A stretch of 64,000 nt of DNA, taken from positions 4,699,143-4,763,142 of the forward strand of contig NC_079491.1 of assembly GCF_020520425.1 (NCBI RefSeq), written 5' to 3'. The notes beneath the pieces are model-generated. The model did not search any database. It saw only the letters and a list, made by a program, of their open reading frames with translations, and was not told the origin of the DNA. This DNA comes from Spinacia oleracea (Eukaryota; Streptophyta; Magnoliopsida; Caryophyllales; Amaranthaceae). Within the stretch, counting starts at the first letter, position 1, and each line of letters begins with the position of its first letter. Positions 34,595-46,800 of this stretch are shown one piece after another. The translations under genes were made by a program, and so were the position numbers.

Positions 34595-36124
34595 GAAGAA
34601 GAAGAAGGAGGAGGTGGGGTATTGTTGGAAGAGTATGAAGATGAAGGTTAAGTATTTGGATGATGTGGTGAAGTTTAAGGGAATGCATTGTGCAATAGAC
34701 AGGAGAGGGAGGCTTCATAAGTTGAACACTAAGACAATGACGGTGGTGGGTGCCTTGGTGTCCGAACCAATTGGCGAGCCTGAAGCTCCCGGAGACAGGC
34801 GGAAGCGGCTCGTGGTGGGCCCCACATCAGGGGAGCTCCACATGGTGGTTCGAGAACACGTGAAGATATATCATGAACTACTAGTAAGGTTGAAGATCTA
34901 TAAGTTGAATGAGCGATGCGAAAGATGGGTAGTGATCATACCCAGATAACAAATTGTTCCATGATAAGGAGTTTGATATCGGAGTTTATAAATTCAAGGA
35001 AGAAAACAACTTCAAAATATTGTCATCCAATTTTTCTAGAATGATTTGGCCTCCTCCTACATGGTTTCTCCAAAGGTATTGCTTTAACTTAAACTATTAC
35101 AAAACATGTGTTTGTTTTTATGTTTCTTTCAATTTACATAAGTTTCGATATGTTATTATATTGTACATTCTTTCAACTTGAGTTTATGTGTGTGTTGGTA
35201 CGACTAGCTAGCTTTAATTCAAATTGTGCCTAATTATGTGTTTGTTTTTCGTACATTGTATTGATATTTTGAGGAACTGATCAAGATTTCGTGATTTATC
35301 GAATTGGTTACTAGTTAGTTGCTATTGAAGATAATATCAATATCCCTTGATTGATATGATCGATCTCCTTGATTACAGCATTGATCTACTCTCTTGTATG
35401 CATATAATATATTTGACTTCTTTTATGTGAATACTAGTTTTATATGCACGCGATACATGCCTGTATTATATATCTAGTTAAATGTAAATGGTTGAGTTTC
35501 CAACTTTAGGGGCGGAGAAGCGTAGTCGTTGGATCTCCCTCGGCCATGGCGATTATTCCGAGATTTTCAATGAGTTCTTCTTGTATTAGTTTGTCATGGG
35601 GTTTTATAGCTCTTTCATTCTAGGCATTTTGTAATTGAATTAAGTTGTGAACTTACGAAGGCCCTTACCGCGGTTTGATTTTAGGCATTTTGTAATTTAA
35701 TTTGATAAATTATGTATAATTAGAATATTGTGTAATCTTATAAATTAGATTAGCATATCTTTTGGTCAATAATTATTCCGTTATTTTGGCCTAGCACAAT
35801 ATGATAGTTTAGGCAAGCATATATTTTAGTCAATAATTAGTCCTTAATTATAGCTTTAGTTTACGTCCTCAGCTCTTCCGAATAGAGATATACAATGTAT
35901 TTCTAATTTACAAATATACTCCGTATATCTTTTGGAAAAAAAATTGCAAATTTAACGTTGATTACTATGCTTTGTGCTATTATATATATCACCACAAATT
36001 TTAGACAATACAAATTGTTCACAAAGTTCATCTTAAAAAAATTATACATCAAATTAGTAAGTTCATTCAATAATGCGAAGAAAACCTAAATCACAAAAAT
36101 AATCCCCAAAATCTGTAAAAATCA

Positions 36125-36303
36125 AGAGAGATTAATAAACTTAACATTCTTCCTTCTTTGCTAAAACAAAACTTAACATTCTTCCTTCTTCCTTCTTTGC
36201 TGGGGTTATAAGAGAGATTAATAAACTTAACATTCTTCCTTCTTCCTTCTTTGCTGGGGTTATAAGAGAGATTAATATCAGTAACATTCTTCCTTCTTTG
36301 CTG
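36125..36303. repeat. About 60-bp tandem repeat, three partial units
   Basis: Units share AAGAGAGATTAATAAACTTA followed by ACATTCTTCCTTCTT and TTTGCTGGGGTTAT. It lies inside the Helitron candidate and has no plausible coding role. Confidence 0.8.
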
Positions 36304-37367
36304 GGCCATTTTTCAGCTTCTGTAAACAAAACAAAATCAAAAGTATGCAGTGAAGAATGCCTTGTGCTTAATATCAGTGACCTTGTTCACGGTCTAGTCC
36401 TAGGTACCTACTCTGCGTTAAAGTTAATGACATTTGAGGGAGTATACGTTGTCCTATTAACTCCTAGAATGCAAAATATTCATAATGTTGTACACAAAAG
36501 TACAGATGTATATTTATCCTTCAATGTCCAAATAAGGTTCATTATATTTAAAATTTTGCTAAGATTGAAATATGCGTTGTGACTAAATAGATAGCTCTGA
36601 TTATATTAAAGTTCTGCTAGGATTGAAATGTGAGTTGTGACTAAATAGGAGCAGCAGACTAAGGTGTTTATGTTCTTGTTGTTGTGTCCTCTTGAAGATC
36701 ATTAGCCGTGTGAGTCTGCTAAAGATCATGTCTTAATGATGGTGTTTCTTATAAAATAACTTTGAGACTCTGGATTTCCAACTTCCTCATTATGGACAAT
36801 ATTTATTGGGTTTTGTGTGGAATGATTTTAGAATATGAATTCCTTTCTTCTGGATAACCTCTAATGGAGAACTCTGAACCATGACTATCAGGTAAATTCA
36901 ATCAGCTTGTTTACAACAAAATTCAGACCAGGAACTTTTTGATTTCCTTCTCCTCCTTACTCGATGATCTGCTAAAGAAATGCATAATTTCTGAAATCCA
37001 TAAGTAACATGTACGGAGTAGGATTTACTTCAAAAGTATTCCAAAAACTCAACTAATTCAATAAAAATCCTTCCTTATTAATCTCTCCTAATTCTTACTC
37101 TTCTCACATCAATAACCAAATCAAACCATAAAAAAACTCTGTTCTCGAGCAAGAATAAAAATTCAACCCAACACCGGCTCATCAAATTCAGCCTAAAACC
37201 CATTTCTATAAATCAATCATCATAAATAAAGATTCAACCCTAATCTACTCACAGAGTCACAGTAGCAATTCAAATAAATACAAACAAAAAGGTCAAAATA
37301 GACAAATGCTCACACAAATTCACCACAAAAAACACATAAATGGAAGCAGATTGAAAAAATGTAAGAG

Positions 37368-37475
37368 AGAATCGGTGATTGCGTCTTGCAACATTCTGGT
37401 GGACCCTATGGAGAGAACATTGCCGGTGGCTGTAATGGTGGATATGAGTTAAGTGGCACAGATGCAGTATTGATG
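37368..37475 (+). pseudogene. Fragment of a PR-1/CAP-domain gene
   Basis: The plus strand reads RIGDCVLQHSGGPYGENIAGG and, after a short insertion, LSGTDAVLM. This matches the conserved core of plant pathogenesis-related protein 1 (HSxGPYGENLAW followed by SGTDAV). Only about 36 codons are present, with no signal peptide or C-terminal Cys region, so it is a captured or decayed piece. Confidence 0.7.
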
Positions 37476-37478
37476 TTG

Positions 37479-37547
37479 AGCCTATGTAGGAGTCGAACCT
37501 ACACCTTTGTGTAAACACAACGCTCTAACAATTTGAGCTTATGGCTA
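37479..37547 (-). tRNA. Degenerate tRNA-like sequence
   Basis: The minus strand has a perfect T-arm (GTAGGTTCGACTCCTAC) and a D-arm-like GCTCAAATTGTTAGAGC, the two internal promoter boxes of a tRNA. The anticodon arm is about five bases short (TTGTGTTTACACAA) and the acceptor stem pairs at only four positions. It is probably a tRNA pseudogene or the head of a tRNA-derived element; I assign no amino acid. Confidence 0.45.
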
Positions 37548-38683
37548 TATCATCAAATTTAATCAATCCGACAAAATCAGCATTTCTACATTAACATTAA
37601 TGCAGAGTCACAGATGACGACTTTCCAACTGATTCATTCAACAATGTCAAATATCATTATTAGAGTTTATGATTCAGCTATCAAAAATAGGAAATCAAAG
37701 TTAAATATTGTATATGGCTTAGAATACAGAAGTCCATAGATGAAAAAGAGAATTAATTTAAATTGAATTTGTAAAGAAAAAGTCAGAAATCTCGTGTGGA
37801 TTAGCCACGCTCATCGCAAACGCCATGAGATTGCTGCGTTTGCAAAAGAATAGAGATTCATCACCCTTTTTCAGCAACATTGCAACAGAAATTTGTAAAA
37901 CTCAATTGGAACACAAATAACTTTCGAGGATAGAACACAATACACCGAATTTGAAATTGAAATGGGAAGTTCAATTTAAAAGGGAGAGAGAGAGGGGAGG
38001 GGAGGAGAAACATTTCTGTGTTGGGTATTGCTGTTACTGATTGCAAAAATTTAAAAGACCTCTGTTGCATTCTTGATGTTGCATTTCTACTGCATTTTTG
38101 ATTTGGATTTATGAGTATAGTAATAAAGCAATGGTATAAACAGGATGTATACAAAGGTACGGAGGAAGAAGGAAGGAGGAAAATGGATGAAATGAGGGTT
38201 GTTAACTTCAAGTAAATTCAGTTACTGTCTAAAATTGAAACTTTAAATAAATTTTCAGCCTATAATTAAGTCGAATTACAAAGTAATAATAATCCAAATT
38301 GGATTAAAACCCCTCAATCTTGTTTGGGAAGTAGCCAAAAAAAACCAAACTAATCAGATCCCTAAAACTAAAACCGCAATAACTACAGATTTTATTGAAA
38401 AATACGATATAAAAATTATAAATTTCACAACAAAGAATAGTAATTGTACCAAACCCGAGTAAAAAATATTGAAACATAAATTGTAATTGCATAACAACAA
38501 AGAAAATTGGGGAAAAAAATCTGGTTCACACCTTGAAACATAAACTGATAAAAGCCCAAATTTCTTAAATTGAGGGAAAAGAAAATACCTGAATTCCTTG
38601 TTGATTCAAAATACAGAATCAAAGCTCATAAAAGATATGAAACCCTAGAAATACAAAATTCAAGATTTAGAGTCAGGAAATAC

Positions 38684-38978
38684 CTAGAACTACTCCCTTT
38701 TAACTGATGAGCATGATTTGCCACTTGATTGAAATCTACACTGGCTCCTCACTGTAAAACATAGAAAATATCCATTTTAAAATTACAGAAATGAAGCAAA
38801 AATAAATTTAAAAAACCCAACAAATATTGGAAAAAAAAACACATAATTAAACTCACAGAGTTATGTCAAGGAGCTTTTCATAATCTTGAAAGAAAAGGGT
38901 TACAACTTCAATAACAAAATCTGGGCAACTCTCGTCAGCTAATTCCTGCAATTGGTTGAACTGATCATCCAAATAAAG
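38684..38978 (-). pseudogene. Fragment of a histidine-containing phosphotransfer (AHP-type) gene
   Basis: The exon at 38978-38857 reads [20 protein letters not shown] and continues [20 protein letters not shown], the helical start of plant HPt proteins of the cytokinin two-step phosphorelay. After an intron, 38751-38684 holds VDFNQVANHAHQLKGSSS, including the His of HQLKGSS that accepts the phosphate in this family. The join is out of frame: using the acceptor at 38752, the phase gives LEEPV then a stop. Neither the first nor the last exons are found. It lies in the Helitron candidate. Confidence 0.75.
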
Positions 38979-38984
38979 CTGCCA

Positions 38985-39900
38985 AAATCATCAATAAAAT
39001 CATTTAAGTTTAATAAATAGAGATTGAATAATAGAGATTGAATTCCCCTCTTGATAATTAAATACAATCCAAAATGAAAATTGAAAATTCACCAAAACCA
39101 ATCAAGTATTTCGTTATCATTCTCGATATGTTTTACATGTAAAAAAATGCAATTAAGGAATTAGAATCTCAAGGCCTTAAACCCGGAGCTGCTCACGACG
39201 CTCACTTTGGTTTCCACTAGTCTCTTGCATTGTCGGCCCTCCAGCAAGGGTCCGATGTTGTTGCTCAAATCAATTCCACGAATCACTGTCTTTGACTTTT
39301 CCCAAATCAAATCCCCAAATCAGATCCAAATTCGAATCAAATATATCCAAAATAAATCCCCGAAATCAAATCAAAACCCCCAAATCAAATTAAATCTCAT
39401 CTACAAACTGCAATTCACCAAATCCCACAACTCTTTTCCAACCGATCTCAAAAACCCACCAAATTTCTTTCCAAATTATGAACACCAACTTCCAAAAACA
39501 ACACAATTGAAGAAAAACCCAGGAAAAAAGAGCAATTGTGAGAAGATCAGACGGTGATAAAAATCGGAAAAAAAAACACACATCAAATCAACACAATCTT
39601 CATAATCAATTGGAAAAAATGAAAACTTAAACAAAATTTTTGAAATCTTACCCGAATCTCCAAAAGATCAATCGGTGATGGTGATGGTGATGGTGATGGC
39701 GACGGCGAGAGGCGGAGGAGAGAGACTGTGTGTGTGCGGTGAAAGAGAGATGAAATATTTAGGGTTTAGAATGGAGGATGGGATTTGGTGGAAGAGGATT
39801 AGAGGGAGAAGATCGAAGAAGATGAAGAGGATCGAAGGAAAAACACAGAGGAAGGAGAGAGAAAACGGGAGGGAGGAAGGGTTAGGGTAGTTTAGTTTAG
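38985..39900. other. Passenger DNA with a 5'-end-like GGTGAT repeat
   Basis: A GGTGAT hexamer repeat (39671-39700), followed by GGCGACGGCGAG and purine-rich DNA to 39890, looks like the leader region of a gene on the minus strand, perhaps the source of the HPt fragment. I see no convincing exon here. The open frame at 39207-39557 is Pro/Asn/Lys-rich and not recognisable. Confidence 0.3.
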
Positions 39901-40200
39901 TCGCTCAGCACGATAATCAACGAAGGAAGGGTATTTTGGTAATTTTGATTGGGGACACGAAAAGTGTTATTACCAAATTAACCTCAGCTGTTCCTTTATA
40001 TAATAGAGATAATTCATTAGGTAAATATTTTCTATAACCATGTATAGAATATCCCTTTGCAAGGATATTATTTACTTTCCGTAGTTAGGTTTATTATGTT
40101 ATATAATTAGCCTTGTACTCCTTATTAATTAAAAAAAAAAAAGTAACTTCCTCTCAACCTTTCAGTTGCAAGTTTGGTTATCAGTCTTTACAAGTATTCA

Positions 40201-40515
40201 CAAATTCTTATTTACAATGGGTGTACAATAAATATTGTATATCGGAGTAAAAGTTAACTCAAAATGTTTAAAAGTTAAGCATATATATGTAAAAGTTATC
40301 TATTTTTCAATGATAAATTTTTTCATTTTAGTAAAACTTATTTCTTCAAAATAAGTAATAATGTATAAAATTAATCATTTAACCCTTTAAAATATTTATC
40401 TATTAATTTTCTTTTTACTAATATAAAAGTTAATCAAAACTAGGTTAAAGTTACAAAAAAAAAGGGTTAAAGTTATCTTGGTATACAATAAATTTATTGT
40501 ACACCTTGTGCGCAC
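40201..40515. mobile_element. MITE with palindromic TGTACAATAAATTTATTGTACA ends
   Basis: The ends are GGGTGTACAATAAATATTG and AATTTATTGTACACC, with an AT-rich body containing GTTAACTTTTA-type repeats. An inverted copy lies at 50257-50575 and an interrupted one at 61955-63665. The superfamily is uncertain. Confidence 0.65.
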
Positions 40516-40987
40516 AAGACCTTTTGACAAATATTTGATAAAATCTCGTCATTGTGCTTGATTTATGTGTGTGTCAGTACTAATTAAAATAAATCAATAC
40601 AACTAGCTATACGCAATCAATCAATTGGTTATTGTCATGATATGGTGAAATAATTGGTTATTGTCTTTGGTTATTGCTTGCTAGTTACTACAACTGATAC
40701 AAACTTTGCATAAAAAAACATGTGTTTTTTTGAGCATTTCGTAAGCTTATTTCCCCAACAAAATCATAGGAATAGTCAACTACTCCGTATATGTCCCATA
40801 GTTGTTTATGACAGCAGCATGTATTATTTTCAAAATCAAAAGGCAAATATGTCTAAAACTACTTTAGTTGTAATTAACTACTACGTACCTTATTAAAAAA
40901 AAATTATATTGTAAGATACTACCTTTGATTGGATTACCAGCATTGATTAAACATTTCGGGGTCGACCTCGCTCGTTCCTTTTATCAG

Positions 40988-42179
40988 ATGTGATCAAGAA
41001 ACAGATACCTCTAGTGAGGAGTCATCTGAATCAAGTGACATAAACAGAACAACCAATTACAATCAGCAGGATGATGATGCAGAAGAGGCGCGGAGAGGTT
41101 TCTTCAACGAAAAACCACATGCTTTTGCAGCAAATCACTCTAATGAAATAAGACTTACTCCTAATGGAAGAGGTACAGGTAATACTAATTAACCCCCCTA
41201 GCTAACTACTCCCTCCGTCCCTTAATACTCGACCTGTTTTGACCGGACACGCTTGTCAATGCACAACTTTGACCACCAATTTCTTTAACTACATATTATA
41301 AAAATATTATATTTTGAAAATATATATTAAGATGAAGCCAACAATACATTATATATTAACATTTATTTTCATATACTAGAAATAAAATAGGGTCAAAGTA
41401 AATTATGTAAATAGTAGAAAAAGTCAAAACAGGTCGAGTATTAAGGGACAGAGGGAGTAGTGATGAACTGATGATACTTTTTCCATTTATGATTCTTGTT
41501 TAATAAAATTGACATCAGAAATGTCCTTTGATATCGAAGTAGAAAGATTAGCTTAAGCATGTGTGAAGGCGTTTGTCAAATTGTACACTCAATTATACAA
41601 GGATTTTAAATTTTATTCATGTATGTAGGTCCGGATTTATCGGATGAGAGAGTTCGGAATGCAAATTCCACACCTGTAACTCCTCCTTCAACTGCACAAC
41701 AGGTAACCATAATTCTCGAGAATGCTTGTTATTTCCAGTTACATGGTAAGTTTACAGCATAGATGCTCAATTATTGCACTTCCTCTGACCCTTTCGACAT
41801 GTTGCAGACTCATAATATTGGTTCCTCAACTGTCAACTTTGAAGGGGGTGAAATCAGGGCAGAATTTCTGCCAACCTTAGAAACAATTCGGGCTAAACAC
41901 GGCACCCTATTTGGAGTAGATTCTGTCATTACTAAGGAAATGCGAGGTTACGTCTTAGAGTTATTGGCAAAGGTCATGATCATTCAACAAAATGTTAAGG
42001 CAAGGGACTTTACTGATGCCGAAGTTGATGGGCTACCATCGAAAGTATCTGACCTCCAACGGGTAGGCTTAAAAGTAGACTGGTTAGCTCCAATGGTTGA
42101 GAAGGCGAGGATAATCCATAATGAAAAGAAGCTGAAAATGGAGAGGTTAGAGAAGCTGAAGAAGATCGAGAAAAGCTGA
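40988..42179 (+). pseudogene. B: linker and tail exons, probably the 3' half of gene I
   Basis: Exons 40988-41178, 41629-41702 and 41808-42179 keep open frames, GT-AG borders and phases 2, 1, 0. The linker reads EESSESSDINRTTNYNQQDD with an acidic bias. The tail has LPTLETIRAKHG and GLKVDWLAPMVEKA and ends KKIEKS, exactly where gene A ends, with the same out-of-frame continuation to about 42282. Without I exon 1 it has no start. The only upstream candidate is the I exon 35075 donor, which has the right phase. A Stowaway element (41209-41457) sits in its intron. Confidence 0.75.
41209..41457. mobile_element. Stowaway MITE with a paralogous empty site
   Basis: Ends CTCCCTCCGTCCCTTAATAC and the inverse are flanked by TA (41207-41208 and 41458-41459). 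The same intron position in gene A (about 1335-1345) has uninterrupted GCTAACTAGTGATGAAC, so the insertion is directly demonstrated. Confidence 0.93.
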
Positions 42180-42505
42180 AATCGACATGGAGGAAAAGGA
42201 GTTCATTGAAAGAAGCGCGAAGAAAAAGAGAGAAATTGAGATGGAAATAGCTGTTTTGTCTCCTGGTATTCCATCTCCTTAGCTCAACCATTGTGTGGTT
42301 GTTTTTGTTAATAGGTGAATGGCCTTATTAAGATGTTCGGGATGAGTTCAGATTTTGTAAGTGTGACTAATGAAACAAACTATTCGACCGGTCTCTTTTA
42401 TTTTATCAGTGGCTTAAATATGTATGAAAACATATGAATGTTTAATTTGTTATTTTAATTTGTGAAACTACGAGTACTACGAGGGGATGAGTATGAGTTT
42501 TTCGA

Positions 42506-42621
42506 GTCTTTTTTTTAAGGTATGAATGAGGCACAAGGACAAACGGAGGCGAGAGGATTCGAACATGAGATCTATTATACACAGGCTTTCGGTCTTAATT
42601 ATTAGGTCAAGACCTTAACGG
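42506..42621 (-). mobile_element. tRNA-derived SINE
   Basis: On the minus strand a B-box-like GTTCGAATCC lies in a short head, followed by an A-rich tail. The flanks TATGAGTTTTTCGA (42492-42505) and TATGAGTTTTCCGA (42622-42635) form a target duplication with one mismatch. Confidence 0.7.
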
Positions 42622-43001
42622 TATGAGTTTTCCGAATTCCGAGTCTTGGATATGGGACTATGCAAATTTCAGCCTTCGAAGCTGAGAGAGGTAGTAATAC
42701 TTTTGTAGGGAACTAGAGATGGGCTTTATGGAAGTTAGCACCCGGTTCACCTTTAGGGCTAATCCGGATTAGGGGCGGGTTCTAGGTGGTTAGGTTCCAG
42801 TCCCCTCCCAATTGTTTTTTGCGGAGATAGAACTGGGTTCTCCCTACCAAGTTCAACCCCAATCACTACTGAACCAACAAGCAATTAGTAGAGATATGCT
42901 TTATATATGGGTGTGTGCCTTAAACTTCAGAGTTCAGACTATCATAGTTTGGGCTTTTGAGCAGTACAAAACAGGTTAAATGAGTAATTGGACCGGACAC
43001 A

Positions 43002-43427
43002 TCTATACCTAGTATTTAAAAAAGAAAACCACAATTTATTAGATGACATGTGTCAACGTATTTGATTAGATGACACGTGTCATCCATTCTTTCCTCTATC
43101 AATTTGGTTTTATTTTATATTTTCTTTGTTGTTTGATATATTATACAACTCCAATCGATTCTTTCACTTCATCTTCCTCATACAACATCAATTTCACCAG
43201 TCTATTCATTCAACATTTTCCACTCCATCTTTCCGATTAACACTCAATACTAATACACTATTTAATTTATATATTAATTCAACTTTTAAAATTTACCTCT
43301 ATTAATCATATATTCTATCTAAAATCACAAGCTCAAAAAAATTTGAACTTAAAAGGATAAACTAAATACAGAGTATCATAGTAACCACTACACAATCGCC
43401 TGTTCTTTGAACGGGCTCAAAGGCTAG
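43002..43427 (+). mobile_element. Non-autonomous Helitron
   Basis: It starts TCTATACCTAGTATTTAAAA after an A and ends with the hairpin GCCTGTTCTTTGAACGGGC, then TCAAAGG and CTAG before T. At 426 bp it is a short deletion derivative. Confidence 0.8.
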
Positions 43428-43841
43428 TTCTTGTAACTTAGCATACCATAGTTTACTAATCATACTTGTGAAATTTTGTTTAGGTCATTACTGAAACTAA
43501 CCATAGGTTTTATATTAATCCACTTCCTAAACTTCATTATGCTTCTGCATTATGAATTAGTCCTTCAACGGAAGCCTACTACATCCCAACATTCATATAA
43601 GTGTTGATCAAAGAAATCGAGTTCATAGTTCACAAGTTGCATTTTTTGTAGAACAGCAACACCAAAATAGATAGCTAGCCTACTAGCACATTCTATCACC
43701 AAAAAAAAAAAACCATGAAACATTCAACATTGAAACCAAAAGAACAAGTCAAATCATTTGCTTATCATCTAACAAACAGGCTGCTATGTACCAATTTCTA
43801 TCCAAAAGATGCACCAAGAAATGCTTAAAACTGCAATCCCA

Positions 43842-46800
43842 TCACAAAAGACCGACTCCCAAGCAATGATCAAGATCTATAATCTCCGTGGAAGAAATCC
43901 CAGCCGACAAACTAGCCATGTCCTCTTCAATTTCTTTCTTAACCTTAGCACTACGGGCTAGGAACTCTTTCTCCTCTTGTTCAATTCTAGCTCTTTTCTT
44001 GTCTAGAGCCGTTATTGATTCAACCACTGGCTTAATTTTAGGGAGTTTCAATGCTTTTTCTACAGTTGGAGCTAACCAGTCCACTTTCAACCCTACACGT
44101 TCAAGGTCTGACAACATCAATCGCATGTCATTAGCCTGAGATTCAGTTAAGCTCCTTCCTGTAGTATTTTGAAGAGTTATCACGAGCTTTGCTAGTAACT
44201 CCAAGGCACAAGCTCGTAAATCCTTGCTATGCACAGTTTTATCACAAAACAGGCTACCATGTTTGGCCCAAATGGTGTTTAAAGTTGGTAAAAGCTCGGA
44301 CTTTACATTAACCCCTTGAAATTTGACAGTTGAAGAGCATCTTTCACAAGCCTGCAAACATTTGTGTAGAAGAAGAAATGCAATAAAACATGCTGCAATG
44401 GTAATTAAAATGTACTGAAAGTAATTAACAAGCATACTTACCAATGGAGGCAGTACTGTTGAAGGAGTATAATGAGTGGGATTTGCATTGAAATTTTGTT
44501 CCTCTGAGAAATCTTGTCCTGCATATTAACATAATCAAGTCTGAGTGTGTTACTCGAGTGTTGATCAAATTATAAAGGTCCTTCAATGATTATGAGTTTT
44601 AATTTTGAATTTAACAACGGTCATGCCCGAGGAGTAGACCTGATTATCATGAGCCCGGCCCAAAAAATACTGGGTATTGGGCAGAATTGTCAGGCACGAA
44701 TTTTGGGCCCGACCCGAATTTTTTTATTTTTTGGGTGGGTCAAAACTGCAATTTTAGTTATAAATTTAACCGAACCGAAAATATCCGAAAAGCCTGCTAT
44801 TTTGGCTCTGACCCCGACCCGAACCCGGCAGAATATGATCAGGTCTACCAAGGAGTAGGGAAGTGAGTTACCTAATCCTTCTCCTTTCTTCTTATTGTTC
44901 ATCTTGGGAGTGACTATGTTGTGTTCTTCATACTCAACGGTTAATGGAGGGGCAAAATATACATCATTTTTTACTGATGGTTGCAGATTGCAGTTATCTG
45001 GAGAAGCAGACCTTACTTTGTCAGCAGAGAAATTTGATTCAGTAGCTTGTGGTTGTTCATTGGAGAAACTTGTATCTGTATTCTCTTCTTCGCCTTCCCC
45101 AGAATCAATCGATCCATTGCTTTCATGTGCTTTGGACGACTTTTGAGTAGATGAATCTAGAAACATCTCTTCATCTTTGTCCTTATCTGAGGAGCTTTCA
45201 CCTGATGAATCTGTGAGCATCCCTTCAGCGTGATTGTCAGAAAGAGATTTCATACTGTTGGAGTTCTCTTCATCTGAAGCTTCTTGGGTTGAAGAATCTG
45301 ATTTTGTTTCCTCTTCATTGCTGCATTCACTTCATAAACAAACAAACAATCAACCAGTTTAAGAAATCTTGACATTCATTCCCTCCCAAATTTGATCTGA
45401 TCAAAGATGATAACTAGGTCTCTTCTTTCTGTTATTTGTTTAGCAAGAGGTTGTCGTTTGTTTTGGATGGAACATTGATTAGAGATATAGAGATGTATTC
45501 CTTCTAACACAATGTTAACTCATTTTTAAGTTGTGAGAAACAAATTTTGATTAGAATTAGCAAAATACAATGAAGATTGAGTACGAATATAGAGTGATAA
45601 TGACAAAAGATCGAGTACTAAATCATGAAATGTTAACTGTCCTGCAGATTGTTATTGTTGTCCTATATTGATGCTAAAATACTCAAACAGATTCTATGGA
45701 AGCTGAACTCCATGGAAAACAATGGCATAAGTAAATTCTGTCAACAGATTGTAAGATGCCTCTTTTAAAACAAGGCTTAGATCTGTTATATGATAGCTTA
45801 GCTAAGTGTTTGTACTAAGTTCCTTTTGCAGGAAAAACTTCAAACTAGTTCTAACAAGTAACAATATTTCTGCTGTAAAGCTAATTTGAAACAAATTGCA
45901 GGACATTCAGGAGCAACTAATTAAGGGCTTGCCACTCTTTACGGCACCTCAATTTTTATCATAACAATTAATTCATTATGTTTAGCTGTTTTGTTTCTTT
46001 TATTAGTTTCCTTTATTAGTACCCCACACACATTAAACAAGTAATGTAACAATTTTTTATCAACAAGTGATGCAGGAACGAACCCAAATACTACGCAGAA
46101 AATACTTGTGTAGGAAGTATATTTCTGCTGCAGCTAATCAATCTGCTCCAAACTGATCAGGAGCAACTTATGGGTCTGCCACCCTTTATCAGATAACATG
46201 ATTGCTGTTCTTTACCTTTCATTTTTCTGATTTTCTGATCACTTCTATGTAAATGTATAATTTAATTAGTGTAAACTGACAGCAAACAACAGTTAACCAA
46301 TAATTTTGTCATGGGTTCAATCAGATAGTTGGCTTGTCAGTTCAGAATCCAAACACATAAAATAGAGCACACAAACTTTCATTAGATTTCTACTAATCTA
46401 TTTACTACGGAGGACCAGACATATGTTACATAAGTAAAACTGCTCTTTCGAGTAAAGTTGTTACTTGATTTACTAACAATAAGCCTTAAACTTACTCGAA
46501 TGCAAACGGTGACAAACATTTTAAAGCCAAGATCATGCTAAAACAATAATCAAAACAACCAGTTAATTACCACTTACCAGGCCTATGAAACCAGAGTTGA
46601 TTACTGCAAAATTCAGTCACTCCAACCAAAATTACCCTAATACATGATCAGATGATTACCCTTCCAATTTGATGTATTATTCTGGTCACTCGGTTGCATA
46701 TGTAAACATCATTTAAACTCCTATTTCAAGTAAAGTCTTTACTTGATCGAATGCCAACAGTGACAAACTTTTACAGTAACAAGTACAACCAGTTACCACA

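Larger units (their letters stand above)
29097..35075 (+). pseudogene. I: first exon of a D/A-type F-box/KIB gene, split by a Copia element
   Basis: Two pieces, 29097-29510 and 34466-35075, align with exon 1 of genes A and D. The first opens with MSWDQEIIHK, then shifts frame near 29200; the correct frame resumes with LHLPNSLPF. The Copia insertion follows HKVL. The second piece continues with LGKLTV, an AAC repeat coding for 13 Asn, the KIB motifs MHCAIDRRGRLHKL and RRKRLVVGPTSGELH, and a stop. About 65 codons are missing relative to gene A before FDIGVYKF and WPPPTWF. The phase-2 donor (CAAAG then GTATTG) is preserved. The exons at 40988-42179 are probably the rest of the same gene. The F-box is degenerate, as in A. 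It cannot encode a full protein. Confidence 0.85.
35434..40019 (-). mobile_element. Candidate 4.6-kb Helitron with captured gene fragments, in the I/B intron
   Basis: On the minus strand the 5' end is TCTCTATTATATAAAGGAAC at 40019, preceded by A. The 3' end is a GCATG-TATCG-CGTGC hairpin, eight bases, then CTAG at 35434, followed by T. These are the structural marks of plant Helitrons. Inside are fragments resembling a PR-1 gene, a tRNA and a histidine phosphotransfer gene. Removing it leaves an I/B intron of about 1.3 kb, close to the 1.6-kb equivalent in gene D. No Rep/helicase is present. Confidence 0.6.

Noticed and set aside
37861-38211. 116-codon minus-strand frame
   Set aside because: Phe/Leu/Ser-rich with no recognisable domain; it lies in Helitron passenger DNA and does not join plausible exons.
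44586-44858. 90-codon frame across the D intron
   Set aside because: It is almost entirely the hAT MITE (44635-44847) read through, with GGCCC-derived residues.
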